Shown here: piece after piece, positions 1-9,549 of the stretch | Numbering within the stretch: the first letter of the stretch is position 1 | Layout: every line of letters begins with the position of its first letter | Assembly (NCBI GenBank): GCA_039105265.1 | Contig: JAPFFF010000043.1 | Coordinates: 930,001 to 994,000, forward strand | Source: Tritrichomonas musculus | Lineage: Eukaryota > Parabasalia > Tritrichomonadida > Tritrichomonadidae | Direction of reading: 5' to 3' | Length of the DNA stretch: 64,000 bases | The notes under the pieces: generated by a model | What the model saw: the letters and a program-made list of their open reading frames with translations, nothing else | The model's database searches: none | Told to the model about the DNA's origin: nothing | Program-made: the position numbers and the translations under genes

Positions 1-205
1 ACAAATAATCGTCATTCAATCCTTCTCGTCGTTTTTCATAGAAATTGGATTCAACTTCTTTGTTCATTCGTTCAATAAATTCATTCTTGCTCCAGTATTT
101 TTCAATGTTTTCTTTTGTGAGAAACCGTTTGATTTCTGTTTGAAAATATTCACAATACTTCTTTTCGATATATTCTGAACTCGTAATTATTGAAAATACT
201 CCTAT
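1..205 (-). pseudogene. Open reading relic running off the left edge
   Basis: Read on the minus strand there is an uninterrupted frame from about 205 to the window edge, encoding a Lys/Glu-rich helical stretch (it includes EIKRFLTKENIEKYWSKN). It is closed upstream by a TAA near 210 and has no early ATG, so it is either an internal piece of a longer gene or a relic. No family was recognised. It overlaps the next, opposite-strand relic by about 20 bp, so at most one of them can be a real gene end. Confidence 0.22.
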
Positions 206-359
206 TTATGCAATATCGCAGATAACTGGCAAATTAATTAATAAAGATAAAATGATAATGGCTTCTACTGGCGTTTTTTATGATATTGATGAGTTAAACC
301 AACACGTGGCAAGTAAGAATCCTATTTTTGCCATTACTGGAAAAGAACTATTTGAATGA
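186..359 (+). pseudogene. U-box-like fragment
   Basis: An open stretch of 57 codons ends in TGA at 357-359. It contains the pattern IYAISQITGKLINKDKMI, then STGVFYDIDELNQHV, then NPIFAITGKELFE. This order resembles the N-terminal U-box of Prp19-type ubiquitin ligases (AISG, then a P-K/T-G-x-x-F/Y core, then DP-I/V-TGEEL). There is no clear start and acidic codons continue past the stop, so it is probably a decayed fragment. The family assignment is a pattern resemblance only. Confidence 0.25.
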
Positions 360-613
360 CCAGAAGACTTTAATGATGATGATTTTTTTTTTAATTTTAC
401 AAGAGTGATTGCGTAATAAAAACTTTTTTTTTTTTTTCATGTGCTGTATTATTATTTATTTTAGCACAGCTGTTTAAGAAAAAAATAGTAAACTTAATAA
501 TTATTTATAAAATATATTGAGAAATTTACAATTTTTTAATTTGTTCTTTTTTGAATAGTTTACAAAAATTTTATTCAATTGTTTGACCTTTCTTGGTCTT
601 ATCATAAGAAAAA
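360..613 (+). promoter_or_regulatory. Spacer upstream of the BspA-like gene, with a TTGAATAGTTTAC motif
   Basis: The AT-rich 5' flank of the LRR gene carries TTGAATAGTTTAC about 50 bp before the ATG. The same word, in either orientation, recurs near 26.55, 36.24, 38.63 and 41.95 kb. It could be a regulatory word or a repeat fragment. No canonical TCAYT initiator was identified with confidence. Confidence 0.2.
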
Positions 614-3586
614 ATGCGACAAATAACAATAGAAAATGGTGTATCATTTGAATTAAATCAAAATGATTTTACAGCTAAAATCATTCATTCACCAAAAGCA
701 AGTGGCAACATTTTCCTTCCACGTTCTATAGATTATCAAACTCAAAAATATATTATCATGCATATTGACGCCAATGCATTTCAAAATAATGCTAAAATCA
801 AAAAGCTTTCATTCTCTGACGATTCTTCCCTTTTATCAATTGGTAAAAACTCATTTTCCCGATCTTCCATAATATTCATTAACCTCCCACCGAGTGTTGA
901 AGAGCTCCAAGAAGGATGGTGTTCATATACATTTAATCTAAACAAAGTTACAATCTCTCCAAAAAATCCCAACTTCAAGTATCTAGATGACAAACAACAA
1001 ATAATTCTCGGAAAAAGTGACAAATCTTCTGAAATTTTCGATGTTCTCGTATTTGCAAGTCGAGATGTAATTAAAGCCACTATTCCATCGTACGTTAAAC
1101 ACATCAGTTCATTTTGCTTTAACGAATGTGAAAAACTTCAAACCGTTTTTATTTCAGAAAATTCAAAGCTCCTTTCAATTGGCAAGAAAGCCTTCTCATC
1201 GTCGATCATTCGTAGTCTTTACATTCCAGCGAGTGTTGAAGAGCTTCAGGAAGGCTGGTGTCTTGAAACGGGCAAGCTCACAAAAGTTGTCATTTCACCT
1301 CACAATCGAAATTTCAAATACTTGGATGAGAAGCATCAAATAATTGTTGGAAAAAGTGACAAAAATAGTGAAAACTTTGATGTGCTCGTGTTTGCAAGCC
1401 GAGAAATAAATCAGGTCACAATTCCAGCCAACATTAAACATATCAGCTCTTTTTGCTTTGAAGATTGTGAAAATCTACGAACCGTTGTTTTCTCTGAAAA
1501 TTCACAGCTCCGTTCAATTGGGAAAAATGCATTCACTTCATCGAAGATAGGAAGAATTCACATTCCAGCAAGCGTTGAAGAACTTCAGGAAGGTTGCTTC
1601 TTTGAGGCGGCCAAGTTAAAAAAAATGACAATTTCGCCAGAAAATTTGAATTTCAAATACTTGGACGAAAAGCATCAAATAATTGTTGGGAAAAGTGACA
1701 AAAATAGTGAAAATTTTGATGTTATTGTTTTTGCGAATCGAGACATTTCAATTGCAAGGATTCCGCCAAGTATCAAGTACATAAATTCATATGCATTTTA
1801 CAATTGCAAATTGCTGAAAAAAATTATTTTTCTGAAAAATTCAGAACTGAAGAACATTGGAGCTTTTGCTTTTTCTCACAGTTCAATTGAGAAGATAACT
1901 ATTCCAAAAAGTGTCGAAGTATGTGGACGATTTGCTTTTTCATATTGCAATAAATTGAGAGAAGTCAAATTTGAAAAAGGCGCCAAATTACATTCAATTC
2001 CAAATTGCATGTTTTACTATTGCAGCAAATTGAAAACAATTGAAATTCTTGAAGACTCAGAATTGAAAACGATAGGGAAATCAGCATTTGAAAGTACAAA
2101 AATTGAGAAGATATACATACCTTCAAAGGTCGAAGAACTTTTTGAAGGATGGTTGAGCGGCACATCAAGAATTAAAGAAATAACGATTTCACCTAAAAAC
2201 CGCTTTTTCAAGTTCTTAGATATAAATCATCAAATCATTCGTGGAATGGGTGATGATAAGTTAGATACAATTATATATGGAAGAAATGATATTAAAGATA
2301 TCAAAATTCCTTTTTATATCAAATACATCAAAAAGTTTTCTTTCGATGAATGCTCATCATTGAAAAAAGTTGAATTCCCAGAAAATTCAGAACTTAAAAT
2401 AATTGAAGATTGCGCATTTAGAGGATCTTCAATTGAATGGATCAACATCCCATCTACTGTTGAAGAGCTTCAAGAAGGATGGTGTAAAAGTCTATCCAAT
2501 TTGAAATGTGTTGTGATTTCACCAAAAAACGAAAATTACAAGTATTTGGACGATGCACAGAAAATAATTGTGACAAAAAGTGACAAAAGCACAGATGTTT
2601 TTGATGTTATCGTCTTTGTTTCACGTGATATCGAAGAAGTAACGATCCCTTCGTATATTAAACGCATTCATTCATTTGCATTTCAAGAATGTAGAAAATT
2701 GAAAAAAATTGAATTTCAAGAAAATTCAGAGCTTCATTCAATTGGATTGTATTCATTTTCATCGACAAATATTGCTAAGATTACAATTCCAAAAAGTGTT
2801 GAATTTATTGAAGATAGCGCATTTGCTTTATGTCATAGTTTAGAAGATGTTGTCTTCGAAAAAGAATCAAAATTGCAGGCAATTCCATACGGCTTGTTCT
2901 CTTGTTCTCGGAATTTGCAGAAGGTTGAAATACCTGATGATTCTTCAATTCGATATATTGGTGAGAATGCGTTCATTTTCAATATAATTCAAAAATTTTT
3001 CATTCCATCAAAATGCGAATATTTCTATGAAGGTTTGTGCTTTAATAACACAATCTTGAGTGAAGTCACCGTCTCAAAAAGTAATCCTTTTTTCAAAAAT
3101 TGTGAAGAAAATGAAAAATTAATTCTTGGAAAAAGTGACAATTGTAATGAAAACTTTGATGTTATTATATGTGCATGCAAAGATCTTAAAGAAGTGAAAA
3201 TTCCATCTTATATTAAAAGTATCGGAACTTTCGCCTTCGTTAATTGCGAAAAACTTAAGAAACTTGATTTTCCATGCGATTCACAATTGGAAATAATTGA
3301 AAGATGCGCTTTTTCAGAATGTGGGTTAGAATGCTTGACATTACCAAGAAAAGTGTATAGTATTGAAAGTTCTGCTTTTGATAGCTGTGAAAATATCAAA
3401 CAGTTCGAGTTTCTTGGCGACTTTTTATTGAATAAATTTGGTTTCTTAAAATTATGCACAAAATTAATGATTGCATCATTTCCAAATCTTCAAGAAATCA
3501 TTGTTAAATCCGATGATTTTAAATCAAATTCTCCTGACTTCTCACTCTTCATATGTGCAGGGGCAAAAGTTAATTTACTTGAATAA
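614..3586 (+). CDS. BspA-like leucine-rich-repeat protein (TpLRR / LRR_5)
   Basis: A 990-residue protein built almost wholly of treponemal-type LRRs, with the recurring signature I-P-x-x-[IV]-x-x-I-x-x-x-[AS]-F-x-x-C-x-x-L-x-x-[IV]. The repeats are grouped in supermodules of roughly 110-120 residues. Six of these carry a module close to VEELQEGW, then SPxNxxFKYLD, then IIxGKSDK, then DVxVFASRDI, before returning to ordinary LRRs. Modules 1-3 (nt about 880-1750) are very alike at DNA level, which suggests recent internal duplication. No signal peptide or membrane segment is visible at either end, so surface anchoring as in some BspA proteins is not supported; cytosolic or unconventional export are both possible. 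The stop TAA is followed by AT, not the UAAA stop-overlapping poly-A signal described in Trichomonas. The BspA family is hugely expanded in trichomonads and is linked by inference to adhesion or protein binding. Confidence 0.93.
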   Translation: MRQITIENGVSFELNQNDFTAKIIHSPKASGNIFLPRSIDYQTQKYIIMHIDANAFQNNAKIKKLSFSDDSSLLSIGKNSFSRSSIIFINLPPSVEELQEGWCSYTFNLNKVTISPKNPNFKYLDDKQQIILGKSDKSSEIFDVLVFASRDVIKATIPSYVKHISSFCFNECEKLQTVFISENSKLLSIGKKAFSSSIIRSLYIPASVEELQEGWCLETGKLTKVVISPHNRNFKYLDEKHQIIVGKSDKNSENFDVLVFASREINQVTIPANIKHISSFCFEDCENLRTVVFSENSQLRSIGKNAFTSSKIGRIHIPASVEELQEGCFFEAAKLKKMTISPENLNFKYLDEKHQIIVGKSDKNSENFDVIVFANRDISIARIPPSIKYINSYAFYNCKLLKKIIFLKNSELKNIGAFAFSHSSIEKITIPKSVEVCGRFAFSYCNKLREVKFEKGAKLHSIPNCMFYYCSKLKTIEILEDSELKTIGKSAFESTKIEKIYIPSKVEELFEGWLSGTSRIKEITISPKNRFFKFLDINHQIIRGMGDDKLDTIIYGRNDIKDIKIPFYIKYIKKFSFDECSSLKKVEFPENSELKIIEDCAFRGSSIEWINIPSTVEELQEGWCKSLSNLKCVVISPKNENYKYLDDAQKIIVTKSDKSTDVFDVIVFVSRDIEEVTIPSYIKRIHSFAFQECRKLKKIEFQENSELHSIGLYSFSSTNIAKITIPKSVEFIEDSAFALCHSLEDVVFEKESKLQAIPYGLFSCSRNLQKVEIPDDSSIRYIGENAFIFNIIQKFFIPSKCEYFYEGLCFNNTILSEVTVSKSNPFFKNCEENEKLILGKSDNCNENFDVIICACKDLKEVKIPSYIKSIGTFAFVNCEKLKKLDFPCDSQLEIIERCAFSECGLECLTLPRKVYSIESSAFDSCENIKQFEFLGDFLLNKFGFLKLCTKLMIASFPNLQEIIVKSDDFKSNSPDFSLFICAGAKVNLLE

Positions 3587-4827
3587 ATATATTTTCTAAT
3601 TTTTTTTTTTTTTTTTTTTTTTTTTTTGTTATATTTTCAAATTACTTTTAAATATTTTTTAAAAAATCGATGTTTATAATCCCAATATATTATTGTTTAA
3701 CTATAGGAAGCAGAATCTACAAATGAAGTTACAGATGATGAATATTATAGACATGAGTGTTGTAAAGATGGATTTTTGGATATATGACGGAATGAATTTG
3801 ATATTAATCACTAAGATCTAGAATTTCTTGCTTCTTTTCTTTTTGATTAACCTGTATTAAGGTTTTTTCATCCATGATGTCATTCGTTTAATATTTCATA
3901 TAAGTAAATGTTGATCAACAATTGATAAAGTGAAAGTTAATCAGATGCAACAAGAAATCTATTCAATAATAACGACAAAAAGAGATATGAAGTGAATAGC
4001 CAAGAAGAAGAGATTTCATTATTAAACACCAAATTCTATTAATTTTCGATTGAGTTTTTATTTGGTCACATCACATGATTTGTTTAATTCAGAAAGGAGA
4101 ATTATTGAAGAAAGATGATTGCATATCACAATTTGAGAATGGAAAATTTTAGAAGGAAGCAGAAATTTGTGAAATTTTTGAGTCAATTGTGACGCACTTC
4201 ATTCTTTCACTTGAAGAAGCAGAAGAATAAGATGAAGGCATGATTAAATTCATTTATGATAACATGGATGATAAAATAATTGAGAATGAAATGCCATTCA
4301 TCATTTTCTCTCTCGGATGTCACTTTTTGAAACTTCTTGAAACAAGATGTTCTATGTTAATTATAATAATCCAATTTTGAGTGAAGGAAAGACATTGATC
4401 ACAGAGTTAACAATTCAGAACTTAATGTTAAAAGTGACAAATATAAATTTTTTTATTTATGGATGATTTCCACTTTTTGAAATCAATGCTGTTTGTAACT
4501 GCCATTAAGTTCTGAATTGTTTTTTTTTTTTTTTTTTTTCATTTACTTTATTTAGATTTTTTTTTCTGAATGATTTCAACTTTTTGAATGTTATTCAGAA
4601 AAGATTTTTCATCATCAATCAATGATTTTTAATAAAAACAAGATAAATCAACAAAAAAATCTATTTAAAGTCTAAAAAACCAATTATCAAATTAATGGGA
4701 AGAAGATTGAATAATAGAGCTTTAAAACATTGATTGCCAAAATAAGCTTTTAAAAATCAATTTTATTCAAAAAGTTGTTTTATCAAAAAGTCATCTATTT
4801 AAATTTGAATATTGTTTGTTGGTCATA
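3587..4827. other. Spacer with poly-T tract and decayed coding pieces
   Basis: After a T run (3600-3627) the plus strand keeps short protein-like pieces interrupted by stops. One reads KFIYDNMDDKIIENEMPF followed by IIFSLGCHF (about 4246-4335). It looks like the tail of a decayed lineage-specific gene, possibly one of the trichomonad ankyrin-type N-terminal regions, but I cannot name it with assurance. No intact gene was seen. Confidence 0.4.
4409..4521. repeat. Short inverted repeat (19-bp arms)
   Basis: AACAATTCAGAACTTAATG at 4409-4427 is mirrored at 4503-4521 by its reverse complement. The arms are separated by about 75 bp, so the strand can form a stem-loop; it may be the remnant of a small fold-back element. 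A related pair of lines, GATTTCCACTTTTTGAA (about 4464) and GATTTCAACTTTTTGAA (about 4572), lies nearby. Confidence 0.6.
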
Positions 4828-7800
4828 TCACCAACAAATTTTGCAGTTTTTATTATCCCTTTCATTATTCTCAAAATCTTTTTGAGAATCATACTTTAAT
4901 CGCTTAACGTTATATGCAGCTTTTTTGTCATTATTTGATAGTTGAGAAGCAACTTGGTCAGCAATATTCATGTAGTTATAAAAAATATCATGAGCATCAT
5001 CTTTAGGAATTCGATATTGAGATACGAAATTACAATAATATTGTATAAATTTTACTAATTCTTCTTCAAATACATATGTAGGGCAAAAATGTTTGATCCA
5101 ATCATAGAGAAGATTTTCAATTTCGCATAAGATTAATTCATTTGATTTGGCCGATTCATATTTTTTAATAAATTTATCATCATTAATTAGTTTATTTAGT
5201 TCATGTTTAAATATCAGAATAACGCGTAACGGATAAGAAATCGATTTTTTCATTTTAACTTCTCGAATAACTTCATTAATATAACTTTGAGGCAAAACCT
5301 TGTCATAAGATATAAAACTTGGAGTATTATTTGATAATTTTACATTATCTGTTTTTTCTTTAGGAAAATCTTCTTCTGTATTACTAAGAATATTTAAATG
5401 GCAACTATTTCCTTCAGAAGAGTAATCAGAGTAATAACCATCATCTTCATTAAAACCTTCGCTGTAATCATGTTCTTCATTTAAATCAGCTAATCTAATA
5501 CCAATTACATTTGGTGCCTTTATACTAGGGAATATTGGTTGTATTTTTTGGGTTATGCATTTATTTTTTTCATCGAACTGAATGTTACACTTCATAGTCA
5601 ATCTAAAACCAACTGATTCCATGATATCTTTTATACTAGTGTTCATTTTGATGTTTTGCTTCAAAAGAATCTTTGTTTTAGAATTTGAAAATGTTTTCCA
5701 ATAATTAATATTTAAACGAATCCATTTTTTCGTTGCAAACCGAATAGATTGCGTGGCATATTCCATAATTAGTCCATTATAGTTTCCATATACACGTTTT
5801 TCGATATCACCTACGCTATTTTCTCCTATTGATCGATTCATTAATGATTCGATTATATATGCACTCATTGCAGGTGAACCAGCGATAAACTTTCTGTTTT
5901 CATTTATTCGCATTGTCCCAAATGTTGGAGAAAAACCATTTTCGTGTGAACTAGTAATAATAAAATGATTTGGATGCATTTTGTATAGTTTTTCGGCAAA
6001 ATTTGGTTTATTAATTTTTAGATCATTAATGATTTTCCATAATTCAGCATTTGTAATTCCAAATTTTCTTAATATTTCTTGAATTACTCTTATACCTTTT
6101 TCAAATATAGAATGAATGACATCATATTTATAAGGAATTGAGTATTGTTTTTCGTAATAATCAACAAATAATACTAAAAGATCAGTATCTTTTTTGGAGA
6201 ATTCAGAAATAAATTTGTTATAAAGTTGATCTTTTGAAATTTCGTCATGCAAATATGATAGAATATGACGAAAAGAGTCATAACCGGCCTCTGTTGATAA
6301 AAAATTGAAATATCTATTATCTAAAGAAATCATTGCATCCAATTGAACATAATTTCCTCTATCATACATATGAAAAGCAATTGATACTATGTAAAACAGC
6401 TCATCTTGTGTAATTTTCGGAGTGAATGAATTAACAACTTGAGTAATTGCAAAATAATTTCTTATTTTAATTATCATTGATTTGCTTTTACAACTTTCAT
6501 TATAAATATGAAGAGAAGAATGTGGAATTTCCAATAATCCTAAATATAATTCTAAAAATTTTAAATCACCAAAGCTCTTTTCATCTCCATGATCATACAT
6601 ATATAGAATGATATTTGGTTCTTTGCAGTGTGAGCTTTGGAAAAAAGAATTTATTAAATAAAGAATATTTTCTGTATACTGAAAAGGCATAAAGTCAAAT
6701 TCAAAATCTAAAGGTTTTGTCTCATATATTTCATCAACTGTTAATTGAACAAAAATTCTTTTTTTGGGTATGATTGGAGTGATGTTATAATCGCCAATTT
6801 CTCCTTTTCCAAATATCAGTATATGTTCTTTTTTTATTCCGAGGTATTTGATCGCTAACCGTTTTATTAATAAAGCATATGATGAGAAACAATAATTTCC
6901 ATACTTCTTAACATTATTTTCGTTCTTAGAGTTAAATAACTTTGTAGCACTATCACCAAGAATAACTATTATAAATGTGTTTTCTTGCTGGAATTTTTTT
7001 TTGATATTGATTACAAAAACGGATAGCAAGACAATAGATAAAGCTAGTCTAATCAATATTAAATGAATATAAGAAATGTTCTCATATATAGATGGAGTCA
7101 GTAGTGATACTAATATTTCATTTTCTGGTGATATTTGGCTATTAAAATCTGCATGGTTATACTGATCATTCAGATAATAAATGCAGCACAATGAAACAGA
7201 TTGTTTTTGTTCAGGAATAAAAGAAAGAATATTATAAGTGAAATTCATTTTCTCTGATTCAAAGAGCAATTTACAATCTTCATGAGGTCCATTGGTTTCA
7301 ATTAAGTATATATTATTGTTTAGCTTGATATGTAATATTCCATACGTAGGATCAATTGTCCCATATATCCAGATTTTAGAGGTCTTTATTTCATAAGTAA
7401 CTGTGCCAATGTTATCATTTATTTCACAAGTTTCATTTGGCTTATTAGCACATCTTGCCGCATTATATATGCCTGATATATTTAATCGTTTAACTTCGAA
7501 TTCTGGCCAAAAGGCGAATTTGAATATTTCAAAATATTGGTCTTTCTGCCCTATTGCTCGGATTGTATGGTAACCATATTTATAAACTCTTGATGTGTAC
7601 AATAAATCTGTTACATTTTTATTACTAGAATTTTCTATGATTTCTCCAAGATCTTCATCATCGAGTAAAAGATTAAACTTCCCAAATTGGCGTTGTTTTC
7701 CATAGATTAAAAATTGAACGCCTTTAAAGGTATATGAAAATGTTGCATTGCCATTATTCGACCAACACAATTGATCATAATCTGACGGGTCATCAAAATT

Positions 7801-7956
7801 GTATCGATAGCTATCTGAAGTAACTTGATCACATATTGGATTTCCGATGATATTCATCATTCTTGTTGAAATAGATAATGGATATACTTTTGGAGTTTGT
7901 ATATCTTCTTTTTCTGCTTTAAAGAATGAAATAAAAACAAAAAATAGTAAGGTCAT
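4828..7956 (-). CDS. Membrane-anchored legumain/GPI8-like C13 peptidase (clan CD)
   Basis: A 1042-residue protein. Residues 1-14 form a hydrophobic signal peptide. Residues about 50-290 are a Cys-containing ectodomain with several N-glycosylation sequons. A membrane span lies at about 296-318. A cytosol-side or lumenal C13 core then starts with FIIVILGDSATKLF. The catalytic His is H456 in MYDHG and the catalytic Cys is C489 in YNESCKSKSM, matching the family patterns DHG and EACxSGS. The following core strand, FIITSSHEN, appears only at 665-673, so about 150 residues are inserted after the Cys, where relatives have about 20-25. The tail (about 720-1042) is polar and partly acidic and ends in a Cys-rich CKICW. 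Known members cleave after Asn or act as GPI transamidase; which applies here, if either, is unknown. The ectodomain ahead of the TM is atypical for legumains and suggests a receptor-like protease. Confidence 0.75.
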   Translation of the reverse strand: MTLLFFVFISFFKAEKEDIQTPKVYPLSISTRMMNIIGNPICDQVTSDSYRYNFDDPSDYDQLCWSNNGNATFSYTFKGVQFLIYGKQRQFGKFNLLLDDEDLGEIIENSSNKNVTDLLYTSRVYKYGYHTIRAIGQKDQYFEIFKFAFWPEFEVKRLNISGIYNAARCANKPNETCEINDNIGTVTYEIKTSKIWIYGTIDPTYGILHIKLNNNIYLIETNGPHEDCKLLFESEKMNFTYNILSFIPEQKQSVSLCCIYYLNDQYNHADFNSQISPENEILVSLLTPSIYENISYIHLILIRLALSIVLLSVFVINIKKKFQQENTFIIVILGDSATKLFNSKNENNVKKYGNYCFSSYALLIKRLAIKYLGIKKEHILIFGKGEIGDYNITPIIPKKRIFVQLTVDEIYETKPLDFEFDFMPFQYTENILYLINSFFQSSHCKEPNIILYMYDHGDEKSFGDLKFLELYLGLLEIPHSSLHIYNESCKSKSMIIKIRNYFAITQVVNSFTPKITQDELFYIVSIAFHMYDRGNYVQLDAMISLDNRYFNFLSTEAGYDSFRHILSYLHDEISKDQLYNKFISEFSKKDTDLLVLFVDYYEKQYSIPYKYDVIHSIFEKGIRVIQEILRKFGITNAELWKIINDLKINKPNFAEKLYKMHPNHFIITSSHENGFSPTFGTMRINENRKFIAGSPAMSAYIIESLMNRSIGENSVGDIEKRVYGNYNGLIMEYATQSIRFATKKWIRLNINYWKTFSNSKTKILLKQNIKMNTSIKDIMESVGFRLTMKCNIQFDEKNKCITQKIQPIFPSIKAPNVIGIRLADLNEEHDYSEGFNEDDGYYSDYSSEGNSCHLNILSNTEEDFPKEKTDNVKLSNNTPSFISYDKVLPQSYINEVIREVKMKKSISYPLRVILIFKHELNKLINDDKFIKKYESAKSNELILCEIENLLYDWIKHFCPTYVFEEELVKFIQYYCNFVSQYRIPKDDAHDIFYNYMNIADQVASQLSNNDKKAAYNVKRLKYDSQKDFENNERDNKNCKICW

Positions 7957-8310
7957 ACAAGTAAATATATAAATAAAATTTTCTGGAAAATTTTGGTCAA
8001 AAGAAGGCGAAATTTTTTTTTAATTTATTTCAATGAATTGAAATAAAAATGAGCATTTTATATATGAAAACAGAATAATACTATAATAGTATTGCACTTT
8101 ATATAATTAAATTTAAATTTATTTATAATATAATATTAAAACTACTAGTATTTTAAAATTTTATTTTAAGATATTTATAAAATAAAAACAAAAAGTTTAC
8201 AAAGATTTTAAAATTTTTGTGAACTAAAAATTTTGTCAAATTATTATTTATATCTTGAATAATAATGGATATGCTAACAATTAAAAATATTAATTATATT
8301 TAAAAAATAA
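7957..8310. other. AT-rich spacer
   Basis: The 5' flank of the C13 protease gene. It is nearly pure A/T with no open frame and no recognisable motif beyond A/T runs. Confidence 0.5.
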
Positions 8311-8505
8311 TTAAAATTTATTTAAACGAATATATTCATTAAATGATATTTTTTTAAGGGCATACATTCTGTGGTTTTTATATAGAGTATAAAAACATTT
8401 TTCTTTGAATTTTGTGAGATTTTTCAAATTTGAATGTGATCGAAAAAAAGAAGTTTTTTTTGAATTTCTATGAATATCATCTGTAGTTAGATTTTTATGA
8501 GACAT
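8311..8505 (-). pseudogene. Protein-kinase N-lobe fragment
   Basis: A 64-codon frame that includes NLKNLTKFKEKCFYTLYK and then RMYALKKISFNEY. The YALKKI string is the usual beta-3 Ala-x-Lys motif of protein kinases, preceded by a degenerate glycine-loop region. The frame ends directly after this motif, so only the start of a kinase domain is present. It is most likely the 5' remnant of a kinase gene that lost its remainder; the neighbouring inverted-repeat element lies just upstream of its start. Confidence 0.4.
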
Positions 8506-8547
8506 TTATATTTTTTATCTAATAAATTATAGTATTTTTATAATATT

Positions 8548-8877
8548 AGAGTGAGGAGAATTATATGTAAACGGGAGAATAATATTATTAGAGTGTATGT
8601 AAACGCTACAGAAAAAGTTTAAGATATACAATTTTTTTGAATTAATTAATAGAAATAATAAATAATTTATTTGAAAAAAATTGATAAAAAAACTCTAAAT
8701 TATCTTTATTAATTTTTGTTTTCGTAATTTATTATATAGTGATTCAAATTAAATTGATAATGTATAATAATAAAACTAACTAAAAGAAAGCGGATAATGC
8801 TTTTCTCCTTCATTTTTATACTTTTTCAGAAGCGTTTACATATTATTCTCCCGTTTACATATTATTCTCCTCACTCT
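8548..8877. mobile_element. 330-bp inverted-repeat element (MITE-like)
   Basis: The left end AGAGTGAGGAGAATTATATG and the right end (read inward) AGAGTGAGGAGAATAATATG match with one mismatch. Similarity continues through GTAAACGGGAGAATAATAT for about 40 bp in all. Each end repeats the word ATGTAAACG internally. ATT flanks both sides (8545-8547 and 8878-8880), a possible 3-bp target duplication. There is no coding capacity, so it must have been moved by a transposase encoded elsewhere. Confidence 0.75.
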
Positions 8878-9219
8878 ATTCAATATATATGTTTTAAATT
8901 GAGTGAGATCTCAAATACTAAAATGTTTAATAATATTATTCATTATATATTTAATTGAAATTTATTGATAAGTATATATTTTTTAAAATAATAAAATGAA
9001 AGAACGGTAATAATATTTGACCAGTTTGGTTTATCATAGCAGAATTTTGCCCTGTTAAAATTTTTTAAAAAAATTTTATAAAAAAAAAAATTTTATAAAA
9101 AATTTTTTTAAAAAAATTTTTTTTAATAAATTTATTGAATTTTATAAAACTTTTTGAAGTGAATCATTGAATTTTTTTGAAAATATTGAAAAGTCGAAAA
9201 ATATGATTTCATTTTTTAA
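8878..9219. other. AT-rich spacer with a long A/T hairpin
   Basis: Between about 9056 and 9125 alternating A and T blocks (AAATTTTTT, TTTATAAAA and similar) form a nearly self-complementary region of about 65 bp. It is followed by the 5' flank of the next small gene. No coding sequence was seen. Confidence 0.4.
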
Positions 9220-9549
9220 ATGATACTTAAAGGAAACAAGACCGAAATCCAAAAAAAAATGGATTTAATGTTAGAAGATAAATTTGAATGTCCAGATGAA
9301 GCATTTGCCATATCTCGAGCTCATTTTGTAAGATATATTTTCGGAGAAAAACGTAAAGAAAGGTATATTCCACCATATGGTCTTACTATGAAAGAAATCA
9401 ATGAAGAAGGAGAAAAATTACTTGACAAATATATAGATGAAAAGCTCGCAGAACATAAAGATAATTATACCGATCTTCTATACGAACTCTGTTACCCAAT
9501 ATATTTTTATTCATACAAGAAGGGTTATGAAATATTTTGTCAAGAATAA
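9220..9549 (+). CDS. Small unknown protein, 109 residues
   Basis: A charged, helix-prone protein (it includes FECPDEAFAISRAHFVRYIF) with no signal peptide, no membrane span and only two cysteines. Codon use is ordinary for this window and the frame is open from ATG to TAA, in a spacer otherwise full of stops, which favours a real gene or a well-preserved gene fragment. The ending YKKGYEIFCQE has no motif that I recognise. Degenerate coding pieces follow downstream on the same strand (about 10050-10270), so it might be the first part of a formerly longer gene. Confidence 0.5.
   Translation: MILKGNKTEIQKKMDLMLEDKFECPDEAFAISRAHFVRYIFGEKRKERYIPPYGLTMKEINEEGEKLLDKYIDEKLAEHKDNYTDLLYELCYPIYFYSYKKGYEIFCQE

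Noticed and set aside
781-3459. Several frames on both strands inside the BspA-like gene
   Set aside because: They are out-of-frame shadows of a strongly supported 990-codon LRR gene.
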